DNA of 64,000 bases from Clarireedia homoeocarpa (taxonomy: Eukaryota; Ascomycota; Leotiomycetes; Helotiales; Rutstroemiaceae): the NCBI GenBank assembly GCA_001465935.1, contig LNKV01000058.1, positions 124,001-188,000 of the forward strand, given 5' to 3'. The translations under genes were made by a program, and so were the position numbers. Shown here piece after piece: positions 22,172-33,004 of the stretch (positions are counted from its first letter, which is position 1; each line of letters starts with the position of its first letter). The notes beneath the pieces were generated by a model that worked only from the letters and a program-made list of their open reading frames with translations, had not been told where the DNA came from and made no database searches.

Positions 22172-23393
22172 GTAAGTAAAATTGGTGAGTGGTAGTACAC
22201 CCAGATTTTAATACATAATTTAAGCCAAAATACTTTATATTCTCTATTCCCTATTCTAGCAAATAGTAAATTGATTAATAGCTTAAGATAACATCATTTA
22301 TATGCGTAGATGTTCTGTTTGAATTTTTGACAAGAGTTGAAAGTATTCTAAAGGAAAATATAATCAAATATTTTGGATTTTTTTGCAGCTTGCATACAAG
22401 GCCAAGCTCATGATGGATACCATAGAGTAGAATAAGGTAGAAGGAGGACAACAAGTGCGCTGATTCATTGACCAGCACGTAAAGTAAAAACAGAGGATCG
22501 TACGTAGTGAACAAGCACAAAGAAACTGCACGATTCAAGCAAAAGAACACAGAACCATACTTCCAGTCTCTGAATTACTCTACCTCTTCGTAGCATCTAG
22601 TTTCCCCTTTTGCAACCTAAATAGACTTAAGCAGTAACATCGATTTTTAGAGACCAGACAACCACGAGATAAACATTGAAGACCATTTATGAAGTGCGAA
22701 TGTGCCAACACATTCTTCTGCATGCATCAGCACCGCAAGAGAACAAGAGCGAAGAGATACATGTCATATTGAGGAGCGCGAGCACCTTTTCGATGTCACT
22801 GCTCGGGAATTATATACGCTGATGTAGTTAAACATAGAGAAACTTTCTTCATGGATTTCCCGGGAAAAACAGAGCATGTAGTCAGGGAACTAGCTCGCAG
22901 CGCGGTTGTATTATATGTTCTTGCTTTGAGCGAGTGTGAGCACTTGCTACAATCAACGCTTCAGCTTCTTTCACTCTGCGGTCACTCTTGTGACCCAGAC
23001 ATTTCTCCACAACGTAATGAACTGTTGAACACGCCAGGAACATCATGCGGAAAACGTTGTAGAGAGGAGCAACTAAACCACAAGTTATCTTTACCATCGA
23101 GGGTCTAGGAAAGTTTTAGCAGATATGATATATTATATACTTAATTAATCATACAAACATAAGCATGGTATTAAAGCCTATTTCCTCCTTCATCCGCAGT
23201 CCACAATCAACATGAACATACGTGAACCTATCATTCATTATTCCACCCTGACAACATGCTCAATCCCACCTCCTAGCAAATAATGCGCATCAAAGGGCCC
23301 CATTCATTCATATCATCATCGCTATCACAAACGTAAAATCCTCCCTATTAAATAGACTCACTTCCCCCCTTCCCCCACCTGCTCCTCTCTCCC
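22172..23393. other. Intergenic, nothing distinct
   Basis: Between the F-box gene and the 3' end of the GPI-protein gene (convergent). AT-rich; no repeat array or RNA gene is seen. The open frame 22851-23108 has no recognisable features. Confidence 0.55.
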
Positions 23394-23989
23394 CTACAAT
23401 AACCAAGCCACCACACCAGCGACCAAACCAAACACTCCCCCTGCGCCTACAACCTTCTTCTCCGCACCACTGCTTCCGGTCGCACTAGCCGCCGAGCCAG
23501 TCGCCGACGCAGTTCCCGATTTTGATCCGTTGCCGGTTGTCTTCGTGGCTGCGGCTCCGCTATCAGTCGCCGATGCACCACCGGCGGTGGTGGTGGTCGA
23601 CGTGGGCCAGTCCTTAGAGATGGCGGAGGAGGAGCTGGAGCTGTAGATGGAGGCATTGGCGCAGTAGGTTTGTTTATTGGAGAGGACGCCAGCGTATTGG
23701 GGATCGTTGGGGCAGGAGGCGAAGCAGCTGATTTGACCTGTTAGCATGGGTTGGGAATAGTAAAGCAAAGCACGGATACTCACGTTAGGACGTCGTTCCA
23801 TCTAGGGCAGAGACAGTTGTAATCGTTGTTTTGGCATGCGTTTGCGATGGCGCGCGTGCTAAGTAAGCAGGCGTCGAGGACGTTCTGCCCAGGGCATACT
23901 GAGGTGCCGGGTGCGACGACCGCGGAGGTGGTTTGCGCGGCGGCGAGGGAGAGGAGAAGGGTAGCTGGGAGGAGAGTTGTGAATTGCAT
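23394..23989 (-). CDS. Secreted GPI-anchored, CFEM-like cysteine-rich protein
   Basis: Two exons, 23989-23784 and 23727-23394, intron 56 nt, 179 residues. The join AC|C restores LTCFASCP. An N-terminal signal peptide (MQFTTLLPATLLLSLAAAQ) leads into an eight-cysteine domain with spacing C-x8-C-x9-C-x6-C-x-C-x8-C-x3-C-x16-C, including NDYNCLC. This is close to the fungal CFEM pattern (Asp just before the CxC), though the first spacing is longer than usual. A Ser/Thr/Ala/Gly-rich stalk follows, then a hydrophobic C-terminus (GVFGLVAGVVAWLL) after small residues, the expected GPI-attachment signal. It should be a cell-wall or membrane-surface protein. CFEM relatives act in haem uptake, surface structure or host interaction; no specific role can be read here. 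Confidence 0.85.
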
Positions 23990-26900
23990 TTTGAAGGTTG
24001 AAGACGTAAAACGTTTTGTGTATTGTGAAAAGATGCTCGGCGGTATGTGTGTGAGTATAGGATATGTAGATTGCAGCTGTATATGTGTAGTACGAGTCTT
24101 AACAAACAGAAATCAAGTGAAGAAAAAAAAGAGTCAACAAACCGGTGCCGGGATATATATATCAAACGACCTTTGCCGTGCTATCAGCATGCCATTCCTC
24201 ATTCATCCAATCCCCGGGACAATTATATTATAGCACCTTGTCTACTTTCGGGGTAGATCCAAAATCGAGGAGTTCGTCTCCCCCACTCACATGAAAGACC
24301 GACTTAAATTTAACTCTATCCCCCTTTCCCTAGCGCGCTCTGCATTGACTCCCCAGCAGATTTCTCGCGTAATGATTGGTTGTAACTCCACAACCGGCCT
24401 AGTAAATGTTGTACCTGTCCTAACATCCCCAGTTCCCAGAGCAACCGCAGCGCGCCAAATGCATGCCGAACGTTCTGTCTCTAGTTCGTATATGTACGAA
24501 TTTCTTAATTCTTCCGCACGCGAATAGTCAGATGCGCTCTCGTTTCGTGCGGGGGAGAAGTCCCCATCATCGTCAATCGATGGATAGATAGAGTTAAGTT
24601 GACTCAAGATCAGAAAGCAGATCATGTTCGGTGTGCTTAGACTAGATTCGCGTGCGGGCCCCTGGTCAATATTGAAATCTGGAGAATGAGCCCATATTTC
24701 CGTGCAGTAAACGAAATGAGACGGTCAGGCTTTGCACGACCACCTATTCTAGTTTCGGTAACTTTAATCTAATGCTTGACGGCTTAAGCGTCTATCCTCT
24801 CGCTGGCCATCCACTGCTTTTCTTTGTGTTCTCCTCAGTACATGAAAAGTCTAGCTGATACTTCGTAGAGAGAAAGCATCTCCATCGACTTCGGTCAGGA
24901 ATGCTTAAGTTGCAAAATAGACCCTTCCCCCTTCTTGGCTCCCGAAGTATAGCAATTTCAAGCTATTTTGCTTTGAGTTGGCAGACATGTAAAGTCGGTA
25001 AGCAACAAACAGCCACGACGGAAAACAGAGACAAAGTTTCTCTTTGTATCATCTGTTGTCCCACATTTATTTTCCTATCATGTATTTCAGACCTATCCAG
25101 TGAGCTTTATCTTGGTTCTAACTCAAATTTGACTTCAACATTGTACATCTCTATGCCAGGACCTGAACGTGTAGTATACATCGTTTCACCGCGATGATAT
25201 CTTCGGGAGAAAGACATCATCGCGGTTAAAGTACGGATAGACCAAAAAGAAAGAAAGAAAAAAAAAAAAAAAAAATAGACGGCCCCCACGGCATTGGTCC
25301 TCGGAGAGCCAGCGGAGCGTGATTTTATTACCAATTTAATGTAAACGCCGGCTCTGGTCTGAACCTCCAAGAGAAACATCAACTTGGCAAACAACTGCTC
25401 ATTACTCCATATCCGACCCTCTAGTCTTCTATCCCGCAGGCTCACCGTACTGTACTCTCCGATTGACGTTAACCCCTCAACCAACTCTGATCACCGCCAT
25501 ATCTGCCATCTGCCCGCAGGTAACATTGAGACCCGTGCATCACATCATACAAATGTCTCTCAACTCCAACAAGATCCTGAAACTCAACAAGGCTGTTTTC
25601 CAACTTACCCCACGGTATTACGAACTCCGTATGAAGGGCACTGAGTCGATGTCTGATATTCCCATCACGCTTTCCCGAGGAGCAGATAGCTTTTGCGGAA
25701 GAAGTTGCTCTGCTCCTCAGAAGCGTAGCCCATCGCCGTCCTTTCTCGATTTCGGTCTGTCGCAAGTCGTTGCAATTGGGACATTGCGAGGGAGAGGGGC
25801 ATCTTGATCACCATTTCGTGGTGTCTCGTGATCTCTCTACCTACACCTTTCTCAGGGACACACCGATTACACTGAACATCACAGGAGAACGAGCCCCTCC
25901 TCTCTTTCCTCCCTCACTATTTCTATCCAGAATAACTGCGAGTTTGACCAGACGGCATTACGCCGGAAGAGAACAATTCGTTGATATCAACTTTCAAATC
26001 GTTATTACCGTAGCAGGCAGGCCCCAATCACTATACTTCATCAAGCAACAAGTTCCAATCCCCATGCCCCTCTTCCTCTCCGCCTCCTCCATTCCCGTCC
26101 AAAAGTAGCAAGCACCGCGACTTAACGAAATAGGAGCTCACTAGAGGCAAACCATCCATCCGTCCACTCATCTCGATATCGCAGCGCCAGCCTAAACCAT
26201 CATAATCATATGACATCACCCATAATCTAAGCCCCCCTCCCTCCCTCTCTCTCTCTCTGATCGATTTGGAAAACAAAAAAGGAAAGAAGGCTCAAGACAG
26301 AGAAGCCCAATAAATAAATACTATTGCAGCACTATTGTAATCCCAGGGGTAAGTCTTATAGTGATCAATGCGTTTGTTTCCGCGCGCCAGATCCGCGTAT
26401 CATAGCCGTGGCAATCGAGTTGACAGAAATACATGTATAATATCTACTCTTTTCTATCGATGTCCACTTGAGCATGTTACAGTAAGATTACGGTTCTTGC
26501 TTCGTTCATATATTAGTAGCTCAGTAAAAGTAAGTAGTACATACATACAGCGGAGAAACTGTTGGCCGATATATGAGTTACCGTGTGCGGATAGCTGGGA
26601 TGGGTGGTGGTAGGGAGGAGACTGGCTGGTAATTTTAGAGAGACGGTGGATGGGTTCTTTATGAGAGGGGAATTTTGTGCTCGCAATATGTACGAGTAGT
26701 ATGAAGAAACAAGTTGAGCAGCAACGCGATCACAAAAGAATTGGTATATGTATCAAACTTCCACGCAGAACCTGACAGAACCTGATCTGAGCCCTTCGGT
26801 CGTCAGGCTCTACCGCATCTAGGTAGGCACCCGCCTTGCAATCACAGTTCAGACAAGATATCAATGAATTTTGAATGTTCATTTGTATTAATACATATAA

Positions 26901-27479
26901 TATATGTGAGTTCTATCGACCATCCAAAAGGTAACCGATCGATCCCCTGGGGTCTCGGAGTCATGACATCCCTCTCCTATCATCAAGGAGATACTCATAA
27001 TCCCGCCCAGCCCCAAACCCGATCAGCCGCCCTGTAGTATAAAGAGTTGAGATTTATCTTTTGCCGCCGGCATATATTTGCCCCGCCACCCATATTTCCG
27101 TTGCACCTATGCAATCCGCTCATTTCGCTCCGTTTAGAACGCCATGCTCCAAATCCTGATAAAATGAAGCCCCCAACCCAGAATCAACGCCATCAAGTTC
27201 TCAATGCCATACAACAGAGCAACAAGATATGCTATTACTTTAAACAAAGGAGAACCACTCATTTTGACCAGCCAGCTGAGTCAGGAGACTCAACTACTAG
27301 CCCCAACGTTGATACCCATAATCCGCCATCGTTCGATGTGCATTAGCACGGGTATCATAAATTAAACAAAGGAAAAATCGTATTGCAACTGAGTGCAAAC
27401 ATGCATCAAACAAGATTCATCCATGAGCCAAAAGCCAAAATAAAGATATGCGAAGAAATTAGACCGTAGGATCTATTGC
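23990..27479. other. Intergenic, about 3.5 kb
   Basis: I see no supported gene. Open frames at 25384-26108 and 27047-27346 have no recognisable domain or splice logic. There is an A18 run at 25258-25275 and an 11-bp inverted repeat (25188-25198 with 25216-25226, 17-nt loop). A TATA-like GTATAAAG sits near 27036. Confidence 0.5.
25188..25226. repeat. 11-bp perfect inverted repeat
   Basis: ACCGCGATGAT pairs perfectly with ATCATCGCGGT across a 17-nt loop. No neighbouring gene explains it. Confidence 0.8.
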
Positions 27480-30400
27480 TTAAGAGGTCTCAGTCTGGCC
27501 ACCACCGAGCAGCTCGAGAATTTTGTTCGAAACAGCTCCTGGGTATCCCCTGCTGAGCATTTCCCGAACAACATTCTGAGCGCTAGTTCTATCCTCGACG
27601 GTAAGATAAGCTCGGGTCATAGCTTCGTAAGTGCTTGGTTCTCTCTTCTCACGACCAACTGTCTCGAAAATAGCCTTGCTCTTCTCGATATTACGCTCAT
27701 TGGTCCACCCATGAATAAGAGTGTTCGCAATGTATGGTGTCATTTCGACACCTCTTCTAGACATGTCGGCAAGAATGGATTCCGTCTCAGCCACGCGGTG
27801 GTTGGCAACCATAGATTCAAATAAGGCCTGATAGAGGCAAGCTTGGGGACGAATAGACGAATCTGCCATGACAGAGTCGAAGACCTTGCGAGAACCATCC
27901 ATATCGTGCATGACACAACCCTTAGCATGAATCAAAGACGAGTAGTGAACGGCTTCAGGCTTCTCGCCATTGCTACGAATAACGTCAAGAATGGCTTCAG
28001 CAGCAGACATGTTGACTGGTTCAAGAGTCGCGTGGGTGTCAACTAGGAGCTTGTATGTATGGTTTGTTGGCTGAATACCCTTCGACTTCATTCGCTCATA
28101 GTATGCAAGAACCTTGCTCTTGTCACGCTTTGTGGTGAGGAAGAATTGCATCAAGCTGTTGTATGGAGCAGGTCTAGCCTTGTAGTTTGGCATCGACTCC
28201 ATCTCCTCAAACAACTCTTCGGCAAACTTCTCATCACTAACTCTGCAAAGAGCATTGACAATCGTACCATACGTGACGCTAGTTGGTCGGATACCAAGAG
28301 CACGCATCTCGGCAAAGTAAAAGAGACAGTCATCGATACGGCGAGCCTTTCCAAGTTTACCGATAAGAGCATTGTAAAGGAACGATGAGGGTTCTACACC
28401 CTCAGTCTTAGCGCGGTGGAAGATCTTGACAGCTTCGGATGCTTCATCAAAAGTCTTGGTGGATTCCTTTAGAGTTGTAATGTATAGACCGAAAGTGTTC
28501 GCAGTTGGCGCAGCACCCATATCAAGGAGTTCTTGATGGTATTGAGCAGCAAGCGCACGGTTACCGAGTGTCAAGCAAGCACCGACCATAGCATCGAGAA
28601 TCGATACCCAGCCATACCTAACAACAGCGTATTGCGGAAGTAAAGGAACATCGGATCGAGCCATGGCAAGAATATCGTGGATCAAGTTCGTTCGCTCCTC
28701 ACGAGCAGCAGCTGAGATTAGCTTAGCGTAGGTGATGTATCTTGGATGACGCCCAGCACGGCGCATATTTCTGAATCTACCCAAAGCCTCATTGAGTTTG
28801 GATCCTTTGCCACGGCTAGCCCCTCTCTCAAGTTCATCGGCGATGAGAGCAGAACCCTTGAAATCGGTGGAAGCGGCGTAAGGATCAAAAGTGTCTTCGT
28901 ACGTAGGCACATATGGGGCAGGCTGGAAGTTTTGCTGATAAATGGCTTCGGCAGGTATATCACGAGGATCCATAATCCCATGCGATTTCATGAAGCGGGC
29001 AATGAATTCGATTCCTTCTTCGATCTCATCCGCGACGTGAGCGTCAGCTTCAGAGGCAGATGCTTTGATGCGGGCGAACATTTGCTCGGATTGTGTAAGA
29101 CCTTCCAGGACTTGACCAGAACCGATCATGGCGACAGCAAACATAGTAGTTGGCTCGATGAATGCAGATGAGACAGGCATTTCCGCAGCTGTGAGGATGT
29201 GCCAGTATCTCTGGGCTGCGGCAACATCGCCACTGCGTACACTCAAAGCCAGCAATGCCATGGTAGGTTTGGCAATGCTAGGATCAGCATTGATATGAGA
29301 GAAGGCGGCAACAGCGACGCTCTTCTCTCCCTTGTCAGCAGCACGCATAGAGATCACGCTCATGGCCATTGACTTGGCAGAAGGTTGGAGGCCCTCAGCC
29401 CAACCCATAGCCTCTGTGAGCATACCACGTTCGAGAAGGCCTTGGATGAAACCTTCATCAATGAGTACGTCCCGGAAGTCTTCGACATTGGCTCCATATC
29501 CTTCAACAATTTTGTTGTAGAACTTTGCAGCACCTGCCATTTTATCGGAGGTAACGTAAGCCTTGATGACAGCAGCATAGATTTGAGCGTCTTTGCGATC
29601 AGACAACTCAAGCTTGCCTGAATCATCTTGAAGAGCCAACTCCTTGTACTCATTGTAACATTCGACAGCACTGCTCAAATCACCTGATTTGGTGAAACCC
29701 TTGATCATTGGTGGGAAGGTGGCAGCTAGTGGTACGACCTTGCTAGTCTCCATGTGCTCGTACAATCGTACCATATCCTGAATACGACCAGCATCAGCAC
29801 AGGCGGAAATGAGCTCATGATATGTCTCTGCTGGGTATGTGCGATCCGTGTGGTACGAGATTGACGCATCAAACAATCGAACAGCAAGGTCTAGTCTGTC
29901 ATCTTCGGCAAGGATAGCAAACTCTAGTTCGCTTGACGGAAACATAAATTTGCCAGCTTCTTCCATTCCACCAAAGCGTACACGCTTCTCCTCTAACGTC
30001 TGTTTTAGCGAAGAAACAGCGATTGAGCGGGAAGCAATCAATTTGATGAGCGTGTTGTACGTTGCGGTGTCTGGTAGCACCTTTCGTTTCAGCATATCGG
30101 AATAAACATCAAGGGCTTTTGGTACAACATGGATTTGTTCATTTGGAAGATGAATAGCAGCATCCAAAAGAGCATTATAGGCGGTTGCTGTAGGTTTGAT
30201 GCCGGCAACAAGCATAGCCTCAAATACAGCTGGAATCTCTGCATGTCGGCCAGATTCAGAAAGTTTAGTGAGATGTTCGGCATAGCTCAGAGATTGGAGA
30301 TCTGAGGTCGATTTGATGGACGCAGCTGAGCTAATAGGTGACCTTTCAGATTTTTCAGACTTTTCGAACCCTTCAAAGCTGGTTTCCACAGAGAGGGCTG

Positions 30401-31031
30401 GGGATTGGGTAGGCGCAAGGGGAGGGGTTGGAACACGTGCCGCAACGACACTCAATTCCGTCTCGAACGCAGCTTGATCCTCTCGCGACTTGATTTCCTT
30501 CTCGATCGCTGCATCAATCTTGGCAAGAGCCGCCTCCTCTTCCGCCTCAAAATGAACCTGCTTGATATCGTCTACCGCACTAGTGCTGTAAGATCTCTCG
30601 ATTTGGTCCGGGATCGCAGGTGGCGCAGGGTCACTGGAAACGACATTGCTCTTTCCTTCTCCATCCACCTGTATCGACGCCGGCTTCCATTCAATGGACT
30701 TCTGGAGTAGAAACTGCTTCTCATCCTTTGCCTGTTCTCCATTGTGCGCCTTCCAGGCATCCGAATATGTTTCTAACCCTCCATCCGGTCGAACACCCTG
30801 CACGAAAGTGGTGCCACTTGAACCCGGACCAGTATGGAAAGCATTTTGGAGGTTATAGGAAGGTAGATGGCCGAGTTTACTTTGTCGGCGCTGTAGAGAG
30901 TGGCGTCGAGGGTTTGTTGCTAGGACTTGAGGATGAGTTGCGGCAACGACTGATTGAGCGTAACCGTGAGTGACAGATTTTGCGAACCCTTGACGTGCAA
31001 GATTCGAGTAGAGGTTGTTGTAGATGGGCAT
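27480..31031 (-). CDS. Large pentatricopeptide-repeat (PPR) protein, probably mitochondrial
   Basis: Single exon, 1183 residues, starting at ATG 31031 (MPIYNNLYSNLARQGFAKS). The N-terminus is basic, rich in Arg/Ser/Ala and nearly free of acidic residues, as in mitochondrial presequences. A disordered acidic/Pro region follows to about residue 240. From there PPR-type helical pairs recur through the rest: TATYNTLIKLIASRS, SFLYNALIGKLGKARR, SVTYGTIVNALCRVSDEKFA, APYNSLMQFF, NHTYKLLVDTHA, and near the C-terminus ANTLIHGWTNERNIEKSKAIF. P-type PPR proteins bind organellar RNA and govern its translation, splicing or stability. Size and layout recall Neurospora CYA-5 (COX1 expression), but CIA84 or DMR1-like proteins are alternatives, so no symbol is given. 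Confidence 0.9.
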   Translation of the reverse strand: MPIYNNLYSNLARQGFAKSVTHGYAQSVVAATHPQVLATNPRRHSLQRRQSKLGHLPSYNLQNAFHTGPGSSGTTFVQGVRPDGGLETYSDAWKAHNGEQAKDEKQFLLQKSIEWKPASIQVDGEGKSNVVSSDPAPPAIPDQIERSYSTSAVDDIKQVHFEAEEEAALAKIDAAIEKEIKSREDQAAFETELSVVAARVPTPPLAPTQSPALSVETSFEGFEKSEKSERSPISSAASIKSTSDLQSLSYAEHLTKLSESGRHAEIPAVFEAMLVAGIKPTATAYNALLDAAIHLPNEQIHVVPKALDVYSDMLKRKVLPDTATYNTLIKLIASRSIAVSSLKQTLEEKRVRFGGMEEAGKFMFPSSELEFAILAEDDRLDLAVRLFDASISYHTDRTYPAETYHELISACADAGRIQDMVRLYEHMETSKVVPLAATFPPMIKGFTKSGDLSSAVECYNEYKELALQDDSGKLELSDRKDAQIYAAVIKAYVTSDKMAGAAKFYNKIVEGYGANVEDFRDVLIDEGFIQGLLERGMLTEAMGWAEGLQPSAKSMAMSVISMRAADKGEKSVAVAAFSHINADPSIAKPTMALLALSVRSGDVAAAQRYWHILTAAEMPVSSAFIEPTTMFAVAMIGSGQVLEGLTQSEQMFARIKASASEADAHVADEIEEGIEFIARFMKSHGIMDPRDIPAEAIYQQNFQPAPYVPTYEDTFDPYAASTDFKGSALIADELERGASRGKGSKLNEALGRFRNMRRAGRHPRYITYAKLISAAAREERTNLIHDILAMARSDVPLLPQYAVVRYGWVSILDAMVGACLTLGNRALAAQYHQELLDMGAAPTANTFGLYITTLKESTKTFDEASEAVKIFHRAKTEGVEPSSFLYNALIGKLGKARRIDDCLFYFAEMRALGIRPTSVTYGTIVNALCRVSDEKFAEELFEEMESMPNYKARPAPYNSLMQFFLTTKRDKSKVLAYYERMKSKGIQPTNHTYKLLVDTHATLEPVNMSAAEAILDVIRSNGEKPEAVHYSSLIHAKGCVMHDMDGSRKVFDSVMADSSIRPQACLYQALFESMVANHRVAETESILADMSRRGVEMTPYIANTLIHGWTNERNIEKSKAIFETVGREKREPSTYEAMTRAYLTVEDRTSAQNVVREMLSRGYPGAVSNKILELLGGGQTETS

Positions 31032-31417
31032 TTAGTACTGGTTTGACCTCTCAGTATCGGTGGAGAGGAGACTGCAAACAGATGGCGTTAGCATCCTGCT
31101 CGTTTTTTTGCGGCAATGCTTCTTCTCGCACCAATGCGCGAGGAGTCATACTGTGACTTGGGGACCAAGCAATGCAGGAAACTTACATAAATCTCAATTA
31201 AACAACGGTTGCAGGTTCATTTGACAGCGATGCCGTCAAACAAACGCGCTGTTTGAGTTTTTGGTGGTTCGTGGAGGGGTAGAGGAAAAATTGTCTGGAC
31301 GTTTGAGATTTTTATGAGGACTCGGATATTTTCGAGTTCCTGTTGAACGAATTTCAGTAGATGATGGTATAGTCAAGGTCAGGTCATTCACAGGTATGAA
31401 GAGCTGAGATGTTTGAT

Positions 31418-31449
31418 GGATATATGGATATATGGATATATGGATATAG
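31418..31449 (+). repeat. 8-bp tandem repeat GGATATAT
   Basis: Four units in register. Confidence 0.85.
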
Positions 31450-31778
31450 AAAAGGCAGAGAGAGTGTGGTAAGAAAGGTAATGAGGGTAATGAGGGAGTC
31501 GTAGATAATGAATGGATAACTAACAGGCAAATTATTTTGAGACTAAGCCAGGTCCTGGGTAGTACACAGTACTGCACAATATTCCAGGTACCCAAGGGTT
31601 GTCGTGTGCGCGGGCGTAAGCATGAGCCGACGCCTACCTACGAAGGAAGTACTTGATCTGCAGATAGATGGACGAATCGAGGAAGCTCAGACGCGCATAT
31701 ATCAAAAGGCTGAGGGGATTTCAACGGTTTCTCCAGGTCATCTGCAAGAAATGCGAGAAACCCAAGTGCAATACGACG

Positions 31779-31830
31779 CAGCAGGAAGCAGGAAGCAGGA
31801 ATCAGGAATCGGGAAGCAGGAAGCAGGAAC
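31779..31830 (+). repeat. Heptamer repeat AGCAGGA
   Basis: Seven units of 7 bp: AGCAGGA three times, ATCAGGA, ATCGGGA and AGCAGGA twice. Confidence 0.85.
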
Positions 31831-32581
31831 CAGCAATGCCGACGAATTCTCGACGGACGAAATGTCGAATTGAGTGAAGTGGCTGAGTGTGCTTTGCAGA
31901 AGTAGCTAGACAATCTTGCCCTGAAGCTCTGGGTGAATTTCCCATTTCCCCAAATCCCCCCAAATCCATTTCACGGGAGACTGTTCTAACTTACCGGGAA
32001 ACGAGTTTTATGATGGCGAAAATCTTTCGGCTTCGAAAAGTGTGAAATGTGACTCTTCATCCCGCGCAAACCCTGTAAAAACCCTGGTGCATTTAGCCTC
32101 TTGGGGAATGGCGTCATCCCAAAAGACGCGGCTTTATTTCTAGCGTCAACCTTACTAATACGATCCTCCTGCTACCACCATACGAAGTAGTATGTATGTA
32201 CTTCCTCCTTCCTCCTTCCTCCACAAAAGCAACCGCAAGCGAGCACAGGAAACCCTCCCATTGGCCAACATCGCAAGTGATGATGAGTGCAAATCGTAAC
32301 TCCGCCGTAAATCCGTCGACTTTTTCATGCTTCTGCGTGCTTCTGCGCCTTTTCCGGCGTGGACTATGCACTTTGTGTGCTTCGTACGGACAACGGATTT
32401 AAAGCATGTCAGGTACCTGTCCCTTGGCCCTTCTCCCTTCTTTTCTAGAAGTCCCGAATCGCCGGACTCGGCTTATAGTTTTGTCCGCACCTTCAACTTG
32501 TGCTTGAAGGACATGTAGCACATCTCGGGTCCGGATGCGAGTTAGTGTATTTGGGATTTGTTAAAGGATCTCGAAATGCTC

Positions 32582-32613
32582 AAGAACCCTAAGAAACCCT
32601 AAGAACCCTAAGA
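32582..32613 (+). repeat. Telomere-like CCCTAA cluster
   Basis: Three AACCCTAAG motifs in a period of 9-10 bp (AAGAACCCT, AAGAAACCCT, AAGAACCCT). They contain the CCCTAA telomere hexamer but are spaced by extra A/G. Confidence 0.7.
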
Positions 32614-32671
32614 GACCTCCACTGTGGCAGTCGCATGTGGATTTTTCGAAAAACCCACTCGCAAGAAGAAA

Positions 32672-32771
32672 AAATACGTTGTAAATACGTTATATGTTAA
32701 ATACGTTATAAATACGTCATAAATACATTATAAATACATTATAAATACGTTCAAAATACGTCAAAGATACC
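32672..32771 (+). repeat. 11-bp tandem repeat AAATACGTTAT
   Basis: About eight 11-bp units with variants AAATACATTAT and AAATACGTCAT. One unit is lengthened. It ends 233 bp before the ERG8 start. Confidence 0.85.
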
Positions 32772-33004
32772 CGTCCCAATTGGTGGGGTGGGGAAAGCTA
32801 AAAATTGATGACTTCAGGAATCTTCGGCGGAACGGACGATTTCGGGACAAGCAAAAGCACCTCAATTCTTATTCCCCCGTCACCAATTCTTATTCCCCCG
32901 TCACCTCCCAGCGTACCTCAGGCAATCGCCCGCAGACTGTACTCTGTACTCCCCTCCCCCCCCAACCCACGTATATACGCAGAGAGTATAGAGAAAGAAA
33001 AAAC

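Larger units (their letters stand above)
31032..33004. other. Intergenic with several tandem repeats
   Basis: Divergent promoter region between the PPR gene and ERG8. No coding region is supported. It holds an 8-bp array (31418-31449), a 7-bp array (31779-31830), telomere-like CCCTAA motifs (32582-32613) and an 11-bp AT-rich array (32672-32771). Confidence 0.55.

Noticed and set aside
25384..26108. Overlapping frames (86-114 codons) resembling a broken gene
   Set aside because: Neither frame nor any join gave a recognisable protein. The sequence between lacks clear splice sites.
27047..27346. 99-codon frame behind a TATA-like GTATAAAG
   Set aside because: The peptide is low-information and has no homologue I recognise. 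TATA-like strings are common in AT-rich DNA.
32582..32613. True telomere or chromosome end
   Set aside because: Only three imperfect units, with unique genes on both sides.
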